A DNA stretch of 64,000 nt, taken from contig JAUILL010000002.1 of NCBI GenBank assembly GCA_030433335.1, forward strand, positions 62,001-126,000. The letters are read 5' to 3'. Position numbers and translations under genes: made by a program. Below the pieces are notes generated by a model. That model did not search any database. It had not been told where the DNA came from and saw only the letters and a program-made list of their open reading frames with translations. The stretch comes from Alphaproteobacteria bacterium. GTDB taxonomy: Bacteria > Pseudomonadota > Alphaproteobacteria > Rhodobacterales > Rhodobacteraceae. Positions 1-10,361 of this stretch are shown piece after piece (the first letter of the stretch is position 1; each line of letters begins with the position of its first letter).

Positions 1-323
1 CCCCGGAAGAGGCGCTGCAGACCATGGAACGTGACGAAATTGCGCTGCTGGATTGTGCGACAATGTGGCTAACAAATCATCTTTTGACGGACTCAGATCT
101 CGCTCAAGCGCAGCGGGCGCTCTTCGCCGGTCTGGCCGAAGCGCCTGGCCGTGTGGTCATCGTCAGCAACGAGGTCGGAGCAGGCATCGTGCCCGACAAT
201 GCGCTCGCCCGCCGGTTCAGAGAGGCGCAGGGTCGCCTGAACCGCGACATTGCGGAACGCGCAGACCTGGTTGTCGCCGTCATGGCCGGTCTTCCGCTTG
301 CACTCAAAGGCGAGCTGCCGTGA
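1..323 (+). CDS. cobU: Adenosylcobinamide kinase/adenosylcobinamide-phosphate guanylyltransferase, C-terminal part (truncated by window start)
   Basis: Protein ...LLDCATMWLTNHLL...VVIVSNEVGAGIVPDNALARRFREAQGRLNRDIAERADLVVAVMAGLPLALK matches the CobU/CobP C-terminus. Confidence 0.9.
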   Translation, partial: PEEALQTMERDEIALLDCATMWLTNHLLTDSDLAQAQRALFAGLAEAPGRVVIVSNEVGAGIVPDNALARRFREAQGRLNRDIAERADLVVAVMAGLPLALKGELP

Positions 324-892
324 GCCAGCTTTATCTTGTGCGGCACGGTCCGACACACGTGAAAACTCTAATTGGATGGACGGATGTGGCTGCGGACCTC
401 TCGGATACGGCCGCACTCGCCCGTCTTGGCAAGGCTCTGCCGGAAGATGCGGTTGTGGTGTCGTCCGATCTCGCCCGCGCCGCCTCCACTGCAGATGCCA
501 TTCAAGGCAGCCGCGTCCGCCTTCCCCATGACCCTCGGCTCCGCGAAATACACATGGGCGATTGGGAGGGCCGCTCTTGGCAAGACGTCGATGCAGAATA
601 TGGCGATTGGCTGCGGCGGTACTACGAACAGCCCGGTGACATCGCTCCGCCTGCGGGCGAAAGCTGGAACACCCTGAGCGCACGTGTCTGGGAGGCGCTG
701 GAAGCTCTGCTGTCTCAGCACCAGTGTGTGGTTGCCGTCGCCCACATGGGGCCGATCCTTTGCATGGTCCAGCGCGCCCAAGGCATCTCCGCCTACGACG
801 CTTTGGGGCATGCGATTGCGCCGCTCTCCATAACTCAGATCAATTTCAGCCCAACCGGGGCTTATGTCCCTGTCATCAGCCACCTTCCCTAA
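320..892 (+). CDS. Histidine phosphatase family protein
   Basis: GTG start overlapping the upstream stop; LYLVRHGPT motif and ...AVAHMGPI typical of phosphoglycerate mutase-like phosphatases. Confidence 0.85.
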   Translation: MSQLYLVRHGPTHVKTLIGWTDVAADLSDTAALARLGKALPEDAVVVSSDLARAASTADAIQGSRVRLPHDPRLREIHMGDWEGRSWQDVDAEYGDWLRRYYEQPGDIAPPAGESWNTLSARVWEALEALLSQHQCVVAVAHMGPILCMVQRAQGISAYDALGHAIAPLSITQINFSPTGAYVPVISHLP

Positions 893-952
893 CGCCTTAA
901 CCCTTTAGCAACCCTGTTCGCGCTACCCAAATCGCAGCAGGAGACAGTCAAA

Positions 953-2476
953 GTGGTCGCAAAGACATACACAGTCGCATTCGATGGCGTCACCGCCCGG
1001 CAAGTAGAAGTTCAGTGCACACTTACGGCCGGCCTACCGTCCTTTTCGGTCGTCGGCCTGCCTGACAAAGCCGTCTCGGAGGCCAAAGAGCGTGTCCGCG
1101 CCACACTCGAGTCTCTGACGATCGCCCTGCCCTCCAAGAAAATCACGATCAATCTGTCGCCGGCTGACCTCCCCAAAGAAGGGTCGCACTTCGACCTGCC
1201 TATCGCCATCGCTTTGCTTGCGGCAATCGAGGCTATTCCCCCAGATCAAGCCGAAGGTCTGGTCTCGCTTGGGGAACTGTCACTTGATGGCCGCCTGATC
1301 GAAGTCGCCGGAGCGCTGCCCGCAGCAATGTGCGCGGCCTCCGAGGATCGGGCATTGCTGTGCCCTGCAGCATCGGGCCCAGAGGCCGCATGGGTCGGGG
1401 ATTGTTCTGTTTATGCAGCGCAGGACATGGCTGCGGTTCTACGGCATTTCGCAGGCCAAACTCCGATGGAAGTGGCGGAACCCGGCACAGTAACCCGAAG
1501 CGCGCACCAAGGCTGCATGCGCGAAATTCGCGGCCAAGAGCGCGCCAAACGCGCCCTCGAAATCGCCGCGGCGGGCGGGCACCACCTTTTCCTCATGGGA
1601 ACGCCGGGGTCAGGGAAATCCATGCTGGCGGCGCGACTACCCGGAATTCTGCCCCCCCTTGATGCCAGTGAAGCCCTCGAGACCAGCATGGTCCACTCCA
1701 TTGCAGGGCTACTAAAAAATGGCGGCATCACTCGAGATCGTCCTTTCAGAACGCCCCATCACACCGCCTCCGTCGCGGCTGTGGCCGGCGGCGGCAAAGG
1801 CGCGAAACCTGGCGAAATCAGCCTTGCCCATAACGGGGTACTCTTTCTCGACGAACTTCCGGAATATCCACGAAATGTTCTTGAGACCCTGAGACAACCG
1901 ATAGAAACGGGACGTATCATGGTCGCGCGGGCGAACGCGCATGTCGAATACCCATGCAGGTTTATGCTGATCGCAGCCGCAAACCCTTGCCGCTGCGGGT
2001 ATTTAACCGACCCCGCACAAGCCTGTGCTCGGGTTCCTAAATGCGGTCAGGACTACCTCTCCAAAGTCAGCGGTCCGTTGATGGATCGCTTTGACATGCG
2101 CCTTGAAGTACCACCTGTCAGCTTTCAGGATCTTGATCTGCCGCCGAGTGGGCCCACGAGCGCCGAAATCGCACACAGAGTAGCCGAAACGCGCGCGATC
2201 CAATCGGTGCGCTACGCCCAAAACCCAAAGGTTCGCACAAATGCCGACTGCAACGGTTCAGAAATCCTGAAGGTGGCAACTCCGGATCCCGAAGGGCGCG
2301 CACTTCTAGAGCGCGTGGCGGACCGCATGGGCTTGACCGCACGCGGTTACCACAGAGTGCTCAGGGTCGCACGAACCATCGCCGATTTGGAGCAGAGCGA
2401 TAAAGTTGCGCGTCACCACATTGCAGAGGCGATCAGCTACCGGCTGACCATGTCTTCCGGTAGCCAACTGGGCTGA
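953..2476 (+). CDS. YifB family Mg chelatase-like AAA ATPase (ComM-like)
   Basis: 507 aa; GLPSFSVVGLPDKAVSEAKERVRATL, Walker A GTPGSGKSM, AANPCRCGY; GTG start. Confidence 0.95.
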   Translation: MVAKTYTVAFDGVTARQVEVQCTLTAGLPSFSVVGLPDKAVSEAKERVRATLESLTIALPSKKITINLSPADLPKEGSHFDLPIAIALLAAIEAIPPDQAEGLVSLGELSLDGRLIEVAGALPAAMCAASEDRALLCPAASGPEAAWVGDCSVYAAQDMAAVLRHFAGQTPMEVAEPGTVTRSAHQGCMREIRGQERAKRALEIAAAGGHHLFLMGTPGSGKSMLAARLPGILPPLDASEALETSMVHSIAGLLKNGGITRDRPFRTPHHTASVAAVAGGGKGAKPGEISLAHNGVLFLDELPEYPRNVLETLRQPIETGRIMVARANAHVEYPCRFMLIAAANPCRCGYLTDPAQACARVPKCGQDYLSKVSGPLMDRFDMRLEVPPVSFQDLDLPPSGPTSAEIAHRVAETRAIQSVRYAQNPKVRTNADCNGSEILKVATPDPEGRALLERVADRMGLTARGYHRVLRVARTIADLEQSDKVARHHIAEAISYRLTMSSGSQLG

Positions 2477-2482
2477 GATTCT

Positions 2483-3424
2483 TCAGCCGCGCTTTTCTTC
2501 GATCACCTGCCAGATTTTCTCTGCCACGTTGATCCCGTCGAAACGCTCCAACTCTTGAATTCCGGTTGGAGAAGTCACGTTGATCTCGGTCAGATAGTCG
2601 CCGATCACGTCAATCCCGACAAAGACCAGACCCTTCTCCTTGAGCGCTGGACCGATCGTTGCGCAGATTTCCAGATCCCGCTCAGTCAGAGCAACCTTCT
2701 CCGGCTTACCGCCGACATGCATGTTGCTCCGCGTCTCGCCCGCCGCAGGAACACGGTTGATGGCGCCCACAGGCTCACCATCGACTAGGATAACGCGCTT
2801 ATCGCCCTTGGACACGGCAGGCAGGAATTTCTGTGCAATCAGGGGCTCGCGCGAAAAACCGGTGAAGGTTTCAAACAGCGAATCAAGGTTCCTGTCGTCT
2901 TTAGTTAGCTTGAAAACGCCAGCGCCACCGTTTCCATACAGAGGCTTAACAATCACATCCCCGTGGTCTTCTTTGAACGCCTTCAGCGCCTCCAGATTTC
3001 GGGCGATTGCAGTCGGTGGCGTCAACTCAGGGAAATCTAGCACCATAAGTTTTTCAGGACAGTTTCTGACCCAAAAAGGATCATTCACAACCAGCGTGTC
3101 TTCGCGGATCCGGTCCAGCAAGTGAGTCGTCGTGATGTAGTGCATGTCGAAAGGCGGATCCTGTCGCAGCCAGACGACATCCATGTCTGTCAGCGGCATG
3201 ACAACCGGAGAACCGAGTTCGAAGTGATCACCTTCAACCCGTCGAACTTTCAACGTGGCCATCTCTGCGTACACCACGCCCTCACGATAGAACATCTGAT
3301 CGGGCAGGTAGTAGTAGAGCTCATGTCCACGCGCCTGCGCTTCTTCGGCCAACCGGAAGGTGCTGTCTGCGTTGATATTTACAGGACCAATCGGGTCCAT
3401 CTGGAATGCAACTTTCAGCACCAT
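2483..3424 (-). CDS. gshB: Glutathione synthase
   Basis: 313 aa; [60 protein letters not shown]. Confidence 0.96.
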   Translation of the reverse strand: MVLKVAFQMDPIGPVNINADSTFRLAEEAQARGHELYYYLPDQMFYREGVVYAEMATLKVRRVEGDHFELGSPVVMPLTDMDVVWLRQDPPFDMHYITTTHLLDRIREDTLVVNDPFWVRNCPEKLMVLDFPELTPPTAIARNLEALKAFKEDHGDVIVKPLYGNGGAGVFKLTKDDRNLDSLFETFTGFSREPLIAQKFLPAVSKGDKRVILVDGEPVGAINRVPAAGETRSNMHVGGKPEKVALTERDLEICATIGPALKEKGLVFVGIDVIGDYLTEINVTSPTGIQELERFDGINVAEKIWQVIEEKRG

Positions 3425-3485
3425 CGCGCCTCTCCTTCTTGAATGCGCTTCATAGATGGCGCGGGAGAACCGTTACTGCAATGGG

Positions 3486-3842
3486 TCAAGCCGCCATTAG
3501 GGCATTTTCCAGAATCTCGATGCGACCGCTTTGGTCCATCAGCGCTACGTCCAAACGCATATCGACATTTGTGCGACCGTGGCGCTGCGCTGCAAATTCT
3601 TCGGCAGCCCGCATCAACCGGTTTTGCTGGCGCACACCGAGCGATGCGGCGGCACGAGTGTGCGTCTTTGACGCCTTCACTTCGACAAAGACAAGACCGG
3701 CCGATCCTTCTGCAACGATATCTATTTCACCAGACTTCCCGCGCCACCGTCTGGCGAGAATACGATGACCAGTGGACTGGTATTCCAAGGCAACGCTCTC
3801 TTCTGCAGAAAAACCAGCGAGGTATGATCGTTGTCCGCTCAC
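3486..3842 (-). CDS. YraN family (UPF0102) protein
   Basis: 118 aa; GKSGEIDIVAEGSAGLVFVEVKA nuclease-like motif; next to rsmI. Confidence 0.92.
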   Translation of the reverse strand: MSGQRSYLAGFSAEESVALEYQSTGHRILARRWRGKSGEIDIVAEGSAGLVFVEVKASKTHTRAAASLGVRQQNRLMRAAEEFAAQRHGRTNVDMRLDVALMDQSGRIEILENALMAA

Positions 3843-4714
3843 GCGTCTTCCTTTCCGATTTTTAGTGCCAACTGATACACCTGTCGACGCGGCAGAGCAT
3901 TTGCCTGGGCAATCGCATCGCTCGCGTCTTTTACCGACATACGGGAAAGTGCATCACGAAGCTGCTCTTCAATGCTTTCTTGGTTAACGCTCGCTGTCTC
4001 TTGCCTTCCAATCAAGACGACGATTTCGCCTTTCAGCTGGCGCGATGCCAAAATATTGCGAACTTCGCCAAGCGTACCTCGAAGCACTTCTTCGAACTTT
4101 TTTGTGAGTTCTCGACAGACAGCCACTTCGCGCTCCGCGCCCAAAACCTCGGCCGCATCCGCGATCATCGCGCTGATCCGTTTGGGCGATTCGTAAAAGA
4201 CCAGCGTTGCGGGGATCTGTCCCAATTCGATGAGCGCCGCTTTGCGTTGGGATTTGGTGTTGGCTAGAAATCCAGCAAAAAGAAACCTGTCTGTTGGCAG
4301 CCCCGCGATGGTCAGAGCCGTTAGCACCGCAGACGCTCCGGGAGCCGCATGGACAGGATACCCCTCACTGATGGCATCTTTCGACAATTGGAATCCGGGG
4401 TCAGCCACCAAAGGCGTTCCAGCTTCGGACGCATAGGCAACCGACTTTCCCTCGGCCAGCGCTTTCATCAGACGCGGCCGCGCTTGAGGTCCGTTATGAT
4501 CGTGATACGCGACCAACTGGCGGTCTCCAAGAGCAACTCCGTGGATCTCCATCAGGTGCCGCAATGTGCGCGTATCCTCGGCAGCCAGCACATCCGCAGA
4601 AGCCAGAATATCAAGAGCCCTCAGAGTGATATCCCGCGCTGTCCCGATCGGTGTTGCCACAAAATACAACCCAGCGGCGAGTTTTTCGATTTTTTGAATA
4701 CCCACTGGACCCAT
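3839..4714 (-). CDS. rsmI: 16S rRNA (cytidine(1402)-2'-O)-methyltransferase
   Basis: LYFVATPIGTARDITLRAL, AAEDTRTLRHLM, SEAGTPLVADPG, GASAVLTALTIAGLPTDRFLFAGFL. Confidence 0.96.
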   Translation of the reverse strand: MGPVGIQKIEKLAAGLYFVATPIGTARDITLRALDILASADVLAAEDTRTLRHLMEIHGVALGDRQLVAYHDHNGPQARPRLMKALAEGKSVAYASEAGTPLVADPGFQLSKDAISEGYPVHAAPGASAVLTALTIAGLPTDRFLFAGFLANTKSQRKAALIELGQIPATLVFYESPKRISAMIADAAEVLGAEREVAVCRELTKKFEEVLRGTLGEVRNILASRQLKGEIVVLIGRQETASVNQESIEEQLRDALSRMSVKDASDAIAQANALPRRQVYQLALKIGKEDA

Positions 4715-4783
4715 CCCCTTTGTCCTCTATGATCCGCCCCAGCAACCTGCTCTGTGGTCATTGTGTGTCAGGGGGAATCCGAA

Positions 4784-5968
4784 GTGGCAATCATCAAGTT
4801 TTTAGCGCAGGCCCGCAAGGCCGTGAAATGGGCAGCTTTTCCTGCCTCCATCCTTGCTCTGGCTGCGTGTGAGCCTGTGGGCCCCGGATCGTCGGGCGCA
4901 TCTGGGCCCCGCACCAGCGCGTCAGAGACCGTCAACGTCGCCTTGCTGGTTCCCAAAGGAACGGGCCAAGCAGGCGACGAGGTGATCTCGACAGCTCTCG
5001 AGAACGCGGCGCGCTTGGCGATTGCTGATTTGAATGGGGCACGCATTGATCTAACTGTGTACAGCACAGGCGGCAGTGCGGCAGGGGCGACCACCGCGAC
5101 CACGGCAGCGCTCAACAGCGGCGCAGACATCATTCTGGGGCCGGTATATGCCGACGCAGCCAACGCAGCGGGTGTTGTCGCCGCCCAGCGGAACGTGAAT
5201 GTCTTGGCTTTTTCGAACAACCGCACCATCGCGGGAAATAACGTCTTCGTCCTCGGCCCGCTCTTTGAAACCTCTGCGGCGCGCCTGATGAACTACGCGA
5301 AATCGCAGGGCAAGCAGTCGGTTGCAGGCATCTATGCGGATAACTTGGCCGGTCAGCTCGCGCGCCACGCTGTCGAAGGCGCGGCCAGCCGTGCCGGCGT
5401 GACAATCACCGGAAGTGTCGTGCATCCGTTCTCGCAACAGGGCATTGTCGATGCGATGCCCCAGATCAAGAACGCCGCACTCGCCGCAGACAGCGTCTTC
5501 CTGACCTCGACCACCGATGGGGCGCTGCCTCTCTTGACGCAGTTGATGCCCGAAAACAGCATTAGCTCGGCCGAGCACCAGTATATCAGCCTGACCCGTC
5601 TTGATATTCCGCCGCAAACTCTGGAACTGCCCGGCGTCCAAAACGCGTGGTTCGCAATTCCCGATCCGACGCGCACCATCCAGTTCAATGGCCGTTACCA
5701 AGCGGCCTATGGCTCGCCTGCGCACTCGATCGCTGGTCTGGCCTACGACGGAATCGCTGCCATTGGCGCACTGGTCGCTTCGAACCGCGGCAACGCGCTG
5801 AGTGCTCAAAGCCTCACACAGGCACAAGGTTTTGAAGGGGTGACCGGCATTTTCCGCCTGAATCCTGACGGAACCAATGATCGCGGTCTTGCTGTTGCAA
5901 CAATCCGCGATAAGCAGGTGGTCGTAATCGACGGCGCACCGCGCAGTTTCAGCGGTGCCGGGTTCTGA
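4784..5968 (+). CDS. Penicillin-binding protein activator (LpoA-like periplasmic binding fold lipoprotein)
   Basis: Lipobox ...ILALAACEP; Peripla_BP_6-like sequence; start choice between 4754 and GTG 4784. Confidence 0.85.
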   Translation: MAIIKFLAQARKAVKWAAFPASILALAACEPVGPGSSGASGPRTSASETVNVALLVPKGTGQAGDEVISTALENAARLAIADLNGARIDLTVYSTGGSAAGATTATTAALNSGADIILGPVYADAANAAGVVAAQRNVNVLAFSNNRTIAGNNVFVLGPLFETSAARLMNYAKSQGKQSVAGIYADNLAGQLARHAVEGAASRAGVTITGSVVHPFSQQGIVDAMPQIKNAALAADSVFLTSTTDGALPLLTQLMPENSISSAEHQYISLTRLDIPPQTLELPGVQNAWFAIPDPTRTIQFNGRYQAAYGSPAHSIAGLAYDGIAAIGALVASNRGNALSAQSLTQAQGFEGVTGIFRLNPDGTNDRGLAVATIRDKQVVVIDGAPRSFSGAGF

Positions 5969-5992
5969 TCCGGCACCGGTTAAGGGAAAGAA

Positions 5993-8743
5993 ATGACGAA
6001 AGACCTGATTTGTCCGGCCGAAGTTATCTTCGACCGGGCAGCCATTGACCAAGCCATCGCAGCGGCATTCGAGGCTGCAGACGGCAACACTTCCGACTTC
6101 CGCACATCGTCGTTCAAGCTCCTGATGGAGGCCCAGAAACAGGGCCGCGCCGCAATCGCCGAGGGTTTGTCCAAGACCCCCTTTGCAGCGCGCGAAACGA
6201 CCCATGCCTACACCTATCTGACCGACAGCATCGTCATGGCTGTCCTGAAGATCGCGGCGCATTACATCCACCCCCTCTCCACCCCGACCGAAGGCGAAAA
6301 GCTGTCGGTTCTGGCCGTTGGCGGGTACGGGCGCGGGGATATGGCGCCTTTTTCCGACGTCGACCTGCTTTTCTTGACGCCCTACAAAATCACGCCGTGG
6401 GCTGAGAGCGTGATCGAAACCATGCTCTATCTGCTCTGGGATCTGCGGATGAAGGTCGGCCACGCCAGCCGCACCATCGCGGACTGCATCCGACTGGCAA
6501 AAGAGGATTTCACAATCCGCACGGCGCTGTTGGAACAGCGCTATCTGGCGGGTGACGCGCCTTTGGCCGACAAGCTCCACGACCGTCTGCGAGATGACCT
6601 GTTCAAATCGACTGGCCGCGAATTCATCGCCGCCAAACTCGAAGAGCGGGACGCCCGCCACGAAAAGCAAGGCGGCCAGCGCTATGTGGTTGAGCCGAAT
6701 GTCAAAGAAGGCAAAGGCGGCCTGCGCGACCTGCAATCCATGTTCTGGATCGCGAAGTACGTCCACGGTGTCGATGATGCGGCCGATCTGGTGCCACTGG
6801 GTGTTTTCACCCGCGAAGAATACCACATGCTGGTCCGTGCCGAGGATTTCCTTTGGGCCACGCGCTGTCATCTTCACTTGGTCACCAACCGTCCGACCGA
6901 ACAGCTGACCTTTGACCTGCAAGTCGAGGTGGCCGGACGCATGGGCTATGTGGACACCGGCGGCCGCCGCGGGGTCGAGCATTTTATGCAGGATTACTTC
7001 CGCCACGCGACCTCGGTTGGGGACCTCACTCGCATCTTCCTGACCTCGCTCGAGGCGAGCCACAACAAACCCGGCCCGTCGCTCGCGACGCTCTTCCGCC
7101 GCCGCAAGAAACTGCGTGACGGCTACAAAGAGATCCACAATCGCCTCGCCATTCAGGACGACAAGGCATTCTTGTCTGATCCCCTGAACTTCCTGCGTCT
7201 CTTTGACGAAGCGCTGCGCACCGGCCTGTTGATCCACCCCGACGCGATGCGTCTGGTCGTGGCGAACCTGAACCTGATCGACGACACCATGCGTTCCAGC
7301 AAAGAGGCGAATAAGATTTTCCTCGACCTGCTGCTAAAACGCGGTAACCCCGAGCGGGCCCTGCGCCGTATGAACGAGCTTGGTGTACTCGGGGCCTTCA
7401 TGCCCGAATTCGCGCCTATCGTCGCGATGATGCAGTTCAACATGTATCACAGCTACACCGTGGATGAGCACACCATCCAGTGCATCAGCCAAATGGCGCA
7501 GATCGAGCGGCAAGAACTGACGGAACCCCTGCCCCTCGCTTCTTCGATCTTCGAAGGCGGTGTGAACCGTAAAATCCTCTATGTGGCGATGCTGCTGCAC
7601 GACATCGGCAAGGGCCGCCCCGAAGATCACTCGATCCTTGGTGCTCAGATCGCCCGCCGTGTCGCCCCGCGCCTTGGCCTGAAGAAAGACGAATGCGAAA
7701 CCGTCGAGTGGCTGGTCCGCTACCACCTGCTCATGTCCGACGTCGCGCAAAAGCGGGACATTTCCGATCCGCGCACGGTCCGCGACTTTGCCAAGGTGGT
7801 GAAGAACCGCAAGCGTCTGGACCTGCTGACCATCCTGACCGTCTGCGATATCCGCGGCGTCGGCCCCGACACATGGAACAACTGGAAAGCCATGTTGCTG
7901 CGCCAACTCCACGCGGAAACCGCAAAGGCGCTTGAGCACGGCCTCGAAGAGATCAACCGCGAGACCCGTGGCAACGAGGCCCGCAAAGCCCTGCGTGAGG
8001 CGCTGCCCGATTGGAGCGAAGCAGCCTTCAAACGCGAGGCGAAACGGCACTATCCCCCTTATTGGACTGGTCTGCCCTCTCAGGCCCATGTGATCTTTGC
8101 GGAACTGTTGCAGGACATCCCCGACGATGAAATCCGCATCGACCTGAAGCCTGACACCGACCGCGACGCGACCCGTGCGTGCTTTGCCATGGCCGACCAT
8201 CCGGGCATCTTTGCCCGCCTCGCTGGCGCTCTGGCGCTGGTTGGTGCGAACGTGGTGGATGCGCGGACCTACACGTCCAAAGACGGCTACGCGACTGCCG
8301 TCTTCTGGGTGCAGGACGCCGAAGGCCATCCCTACGAGGAATCGCGCCTGTCCCGTCTGCGGTCTATGATCGACAAGACGCTCAAAGGCGAAGTTCTGGC
8401 TGGCCAAGCGCTCAAGGACAAAGACAAGTTCAAGAAGCGCGAGAAAGCGTTCCGCGTACCGACCCACATCACATTCGACAACGAAGGGTCCGAGATCTAC
8501 ACGATCATCGAGGTCGACACCCGTGACCGCCCCGGTTTGCTCTATGACCTGTCGCGGACGCTCTCGAATGCGAACGTCTATATCAGCAGCGCGGTTATCG
8601 CTACTTATGGCGAACAGGTGGTCGACTCCTTCTACGTCAAAGACATGTTCGGCCTGAAATTCCATTCGGCCAGCAAACGCGAAGGGCTGGAAAAGAAACT
8701 GCGTGAAGCCATCGACAAGGGCGTTGAAAGGGCAATTGCGTGA
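5993..8743 (+). CDS. glnD: [Protein-PII] uridylyltransferase/uridylyl-removing enzyme
   Basis: 916 aa; VGGYGRGDMAPFSDVDLLFL, HD motif LHDIGKGRPEDHS, C-terminal ACT domains. Confidence 0.97.
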   Translation: MTKDLICPAEVIFDRAAIDQAIAAAFEAADGNTSDFRTSSFKLLMEAQKQGRAAIAEGLSKTPFAARETTHAYTYLTDSIVMAVLKIAAHYIHPLSTPTEGEKLSVLAVGGYGRGDMAPFSDVDLLFLTPYKITPWAESVIETMLYLLWDLRMKVGHASRTIADCIRLAKEDFTIRTALLEQRYLAGDAPLADKLHDRLRDDLFKSTGREFIAAKLEERDARHEKQGGQRYVVEPNVKEGKGGLRDLQSMFWIAKYVHGVDDAADLVPLGVFTREEYHMLVRAEDFLWATRCHLHLVTNRPTEQLTFDLQVEVAGRMGYVDTGGRRGVEHFMQDYFRHATSVGDLTRIFLTSLEASHNKPGPSLATLFRRRKKLRDGYKEIHNRLAIQDDKAFLSDPLNFLRLFDEALRTGLLIHPDAMRLVVANLNLIDDTMRSSKEANKIFLDLLLKRGNPERALRRMNELGVLGAFMPEFAPIVAMMQFNMYHSYTVDEHTIQCISQMAQIERQELTEPLPLASSIFEGGVNRKILYVAMLLHDIGKGRPEDHSILGAQIARRVAPRLGLKKDECETVEWLVRYHLLMSDVAQKRDISDPRTVRDFAKVVKNRKRLDLLTILTVCDIRGVGPDTWNNWKAMLLRQLHAETAKALEHGLEEINRETRGNEARKALREALPDWSEAAFKREAKRHYPPYWTGLPSQAHVIFAELLQDIPDDEIRIDLKPDTDRDATRACFAMADHPGIFARLAGALALVGANVVDARTYTSKDGYATAVFWVQDAEGHPYEESRLSRLRSMIDKTLKGEVLAGQALKDKDKFKKREKAFRVPTHITFDNEGSEIYTIIEVDTRDRPGLLYDLSRTLSNANVYISSAVIATYGEQVVDSFYVKDMFGLKFHSASKREGLEKKLREAIDKGVERAIA

Positions 8744-10287
8744 AACCGATCCGGTTGATGTCAGGGTTCCTGACGGTGGGCGGCTGGACCTTTGCCAGCC
8801 GCATCCTTGGCTTTTTGCGCGACATGGCGATTGCATCCATGCTCGGCGCTGGCCCCGTGGCCGAGGCGTTTCTGGTTGCGTTTTCCCTGCCCAACATGTT
8901 CCGCCGCTTCTTTGCCGAAGGGGCGTTCAACATGGCCTTCGTGCCCATGTTCTCGAAGAAGCTGGAGGGCGACGAGAGCAAAGCGCAGGCCCGCGTCTTT
9001 GCGCAGGATGCCTTTGCGGCCCTCGGCACCGTTCTGATCATTTTCACGGTGATCGCACAAATTTTCATGCCAGCGCTGGTGCTCGCGATGGCGAGTGGCT
9101 TTGCAGGGGATGAGCGGTTTGATCTGGCCGTCCTCTACGGTCGGATCGCGTTTCCCTATATTTTGCTGATCTCTCTTGCGGCGCTGCTGTCCGGCCTCTT
9201 GAACGCAACGGGCAAATTCTTTGCCGCCGCTGCGGCGCCGGTCGCGCTGAACATCATCTTCCTTGGTGCTTTGGGCATCGGGAACTTGGTCGGCTGGGAT
9301 CCAGGTCTGACCTTGTCTTGGGCGGTGCCCATCGCCGGCGTGATCCAAATGGGCATTGTCTGGCGCGCTGCGGCGGCCGAAGGCTTCCGCCTGTACCCTC
9401 GCCTGCCTCGCATGACGCCCGAGGTGAAGCGTCTGGCCATCATCGCGGGCCCTGCTGCCTTGGCAGGGGGCGTCGTGCAGGTGAACTTGCTGATCGGCCG
9501 CCAAGTCGCCAGCTATTTCGAGGGCGCAGTGGCGTGGCTGAACTACGCGGACCGGCTTTACCAACTGCCGCTCGGCGTGGTTGGCGTCGCGATTGGCGTG
9601 GTCCTGTTGCCCGACCTGTCCCGCCGCCTGCGTGCGGGGGACACGAGCGGTGGCCGCGACGCCCTGAACCGCGCCGCCGAAGTCTCTCTGGCCCTGACCA
9701 TCCCCGCGGCAGTTGCACTGGTGGCGATCCCTGACGCATTGGTGACGGTGCTGTTCCAACGCGGCGCGTTCGAGGCCAGTGACACCAACGCAACTGCGCT
9801 CGCCGTTGCGGTCTACGGCCTTGGCCTGCCTGCATTTGTGCTGCAAAAAGTCCTACAGCCCCTGTTTTTTGCCCGCGAAGACACCAAGCGCCCCTTCTAC
9901 ATCGCGCTCGCGTCGCTGGTGATCAACTTCGGGATGGCAGTTGGACTATCCCCGATCATCGGCTTCATCGCTGCGGCGTGGGGGACGACTTTGGCCGGAT
10001 GGGGCACCGTTCTGCTGCTGTGGGTCATGTCTCGCAAGATGGGCGAAGCCGCCCAGATGGACGCTCGGTTCCAGAGCCGGATCGTGCGGATCATTCTGGC
10101 CTCGCTCGCGATGGGCGCAATACTCTATGCGCTGAACACCGTCCTTCTGCCGCTCTTGGTCAATCCGGCGTGGAAGCTGCCGGTCCTGATCGCGCTCGTC
10201 GCCGCGGGGATGGTCAGTTATTTCGGCATTGGTCAGGTGATCGGCGCCTTCCGCCTGTCGGAATTCAAGCGCAACTTAAAAAGGTAA
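8740..10287 (+). CDS. murJ: Murein biosynthesis integral membrane protein MurJ (lipid II flippase)
   Basis: RILGFLRDMAIASMLGAGPVAEAFLVAFSLPNMFRRFFAEGAFNMAFVP; 4 bp overlap with glnD. Confidence 0.96.
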   Translation: MKPIRLMSGFLTVGGWTFASRILGFLRDMAIASMLGAGPVAEAFLVAFSLPNMFRRFFAEGAFNMAFVPMFSKKLEGDESKAQARVFAQDAFAALGTVLIIFTVIAQIFMPALVLAMASGFAGDERFDLAVLYGRIAFPYILLISLAALLSGLLNATGKFFAAAAAPVALNIIFLGALGIGNLVGWDPGLTLSWAVPIAGVIQMGIVWRAAAAEGFRLYPRLPRMTPEVKRLAIIAGPAALAGGVVQVNLLIGRQVASYFEGAVAWLNYADRLYQLPLGVVGVAIGVVLLPDLSRRLRAGDTSGGRDALNRAAEVSLALTIPAAVALVAIPDALVTVLFQRGAFEASDTNATALAVAVYGLGLPAFVLQKVLQPLFFAREDTKRPFYIALASLVINFGMAVGLSPIIGFIAAAWGTTLAGWGTVLLLWVMSRKMGEAAQMDARFQSRIVRIILASLAMGAILYALNTVLLPLLVNPAWKLPVLIALVAAGMVSYFGIGQVIGAFRLSEFKRNLKR

Positions 10288-10361
10288 TGGAACTCTACAC
10301 CTCGGTTTAAGAGTTCCGGGGTTACGCTCCCACCATGCAGCCGAGTGGTGGGAGATGAGGC

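Noticed and set aside
5051-7237. 728-aa minus-strand ORF
   Set aside because: Antisense to the PBP activator and glnD genes; no recognisable protein features.
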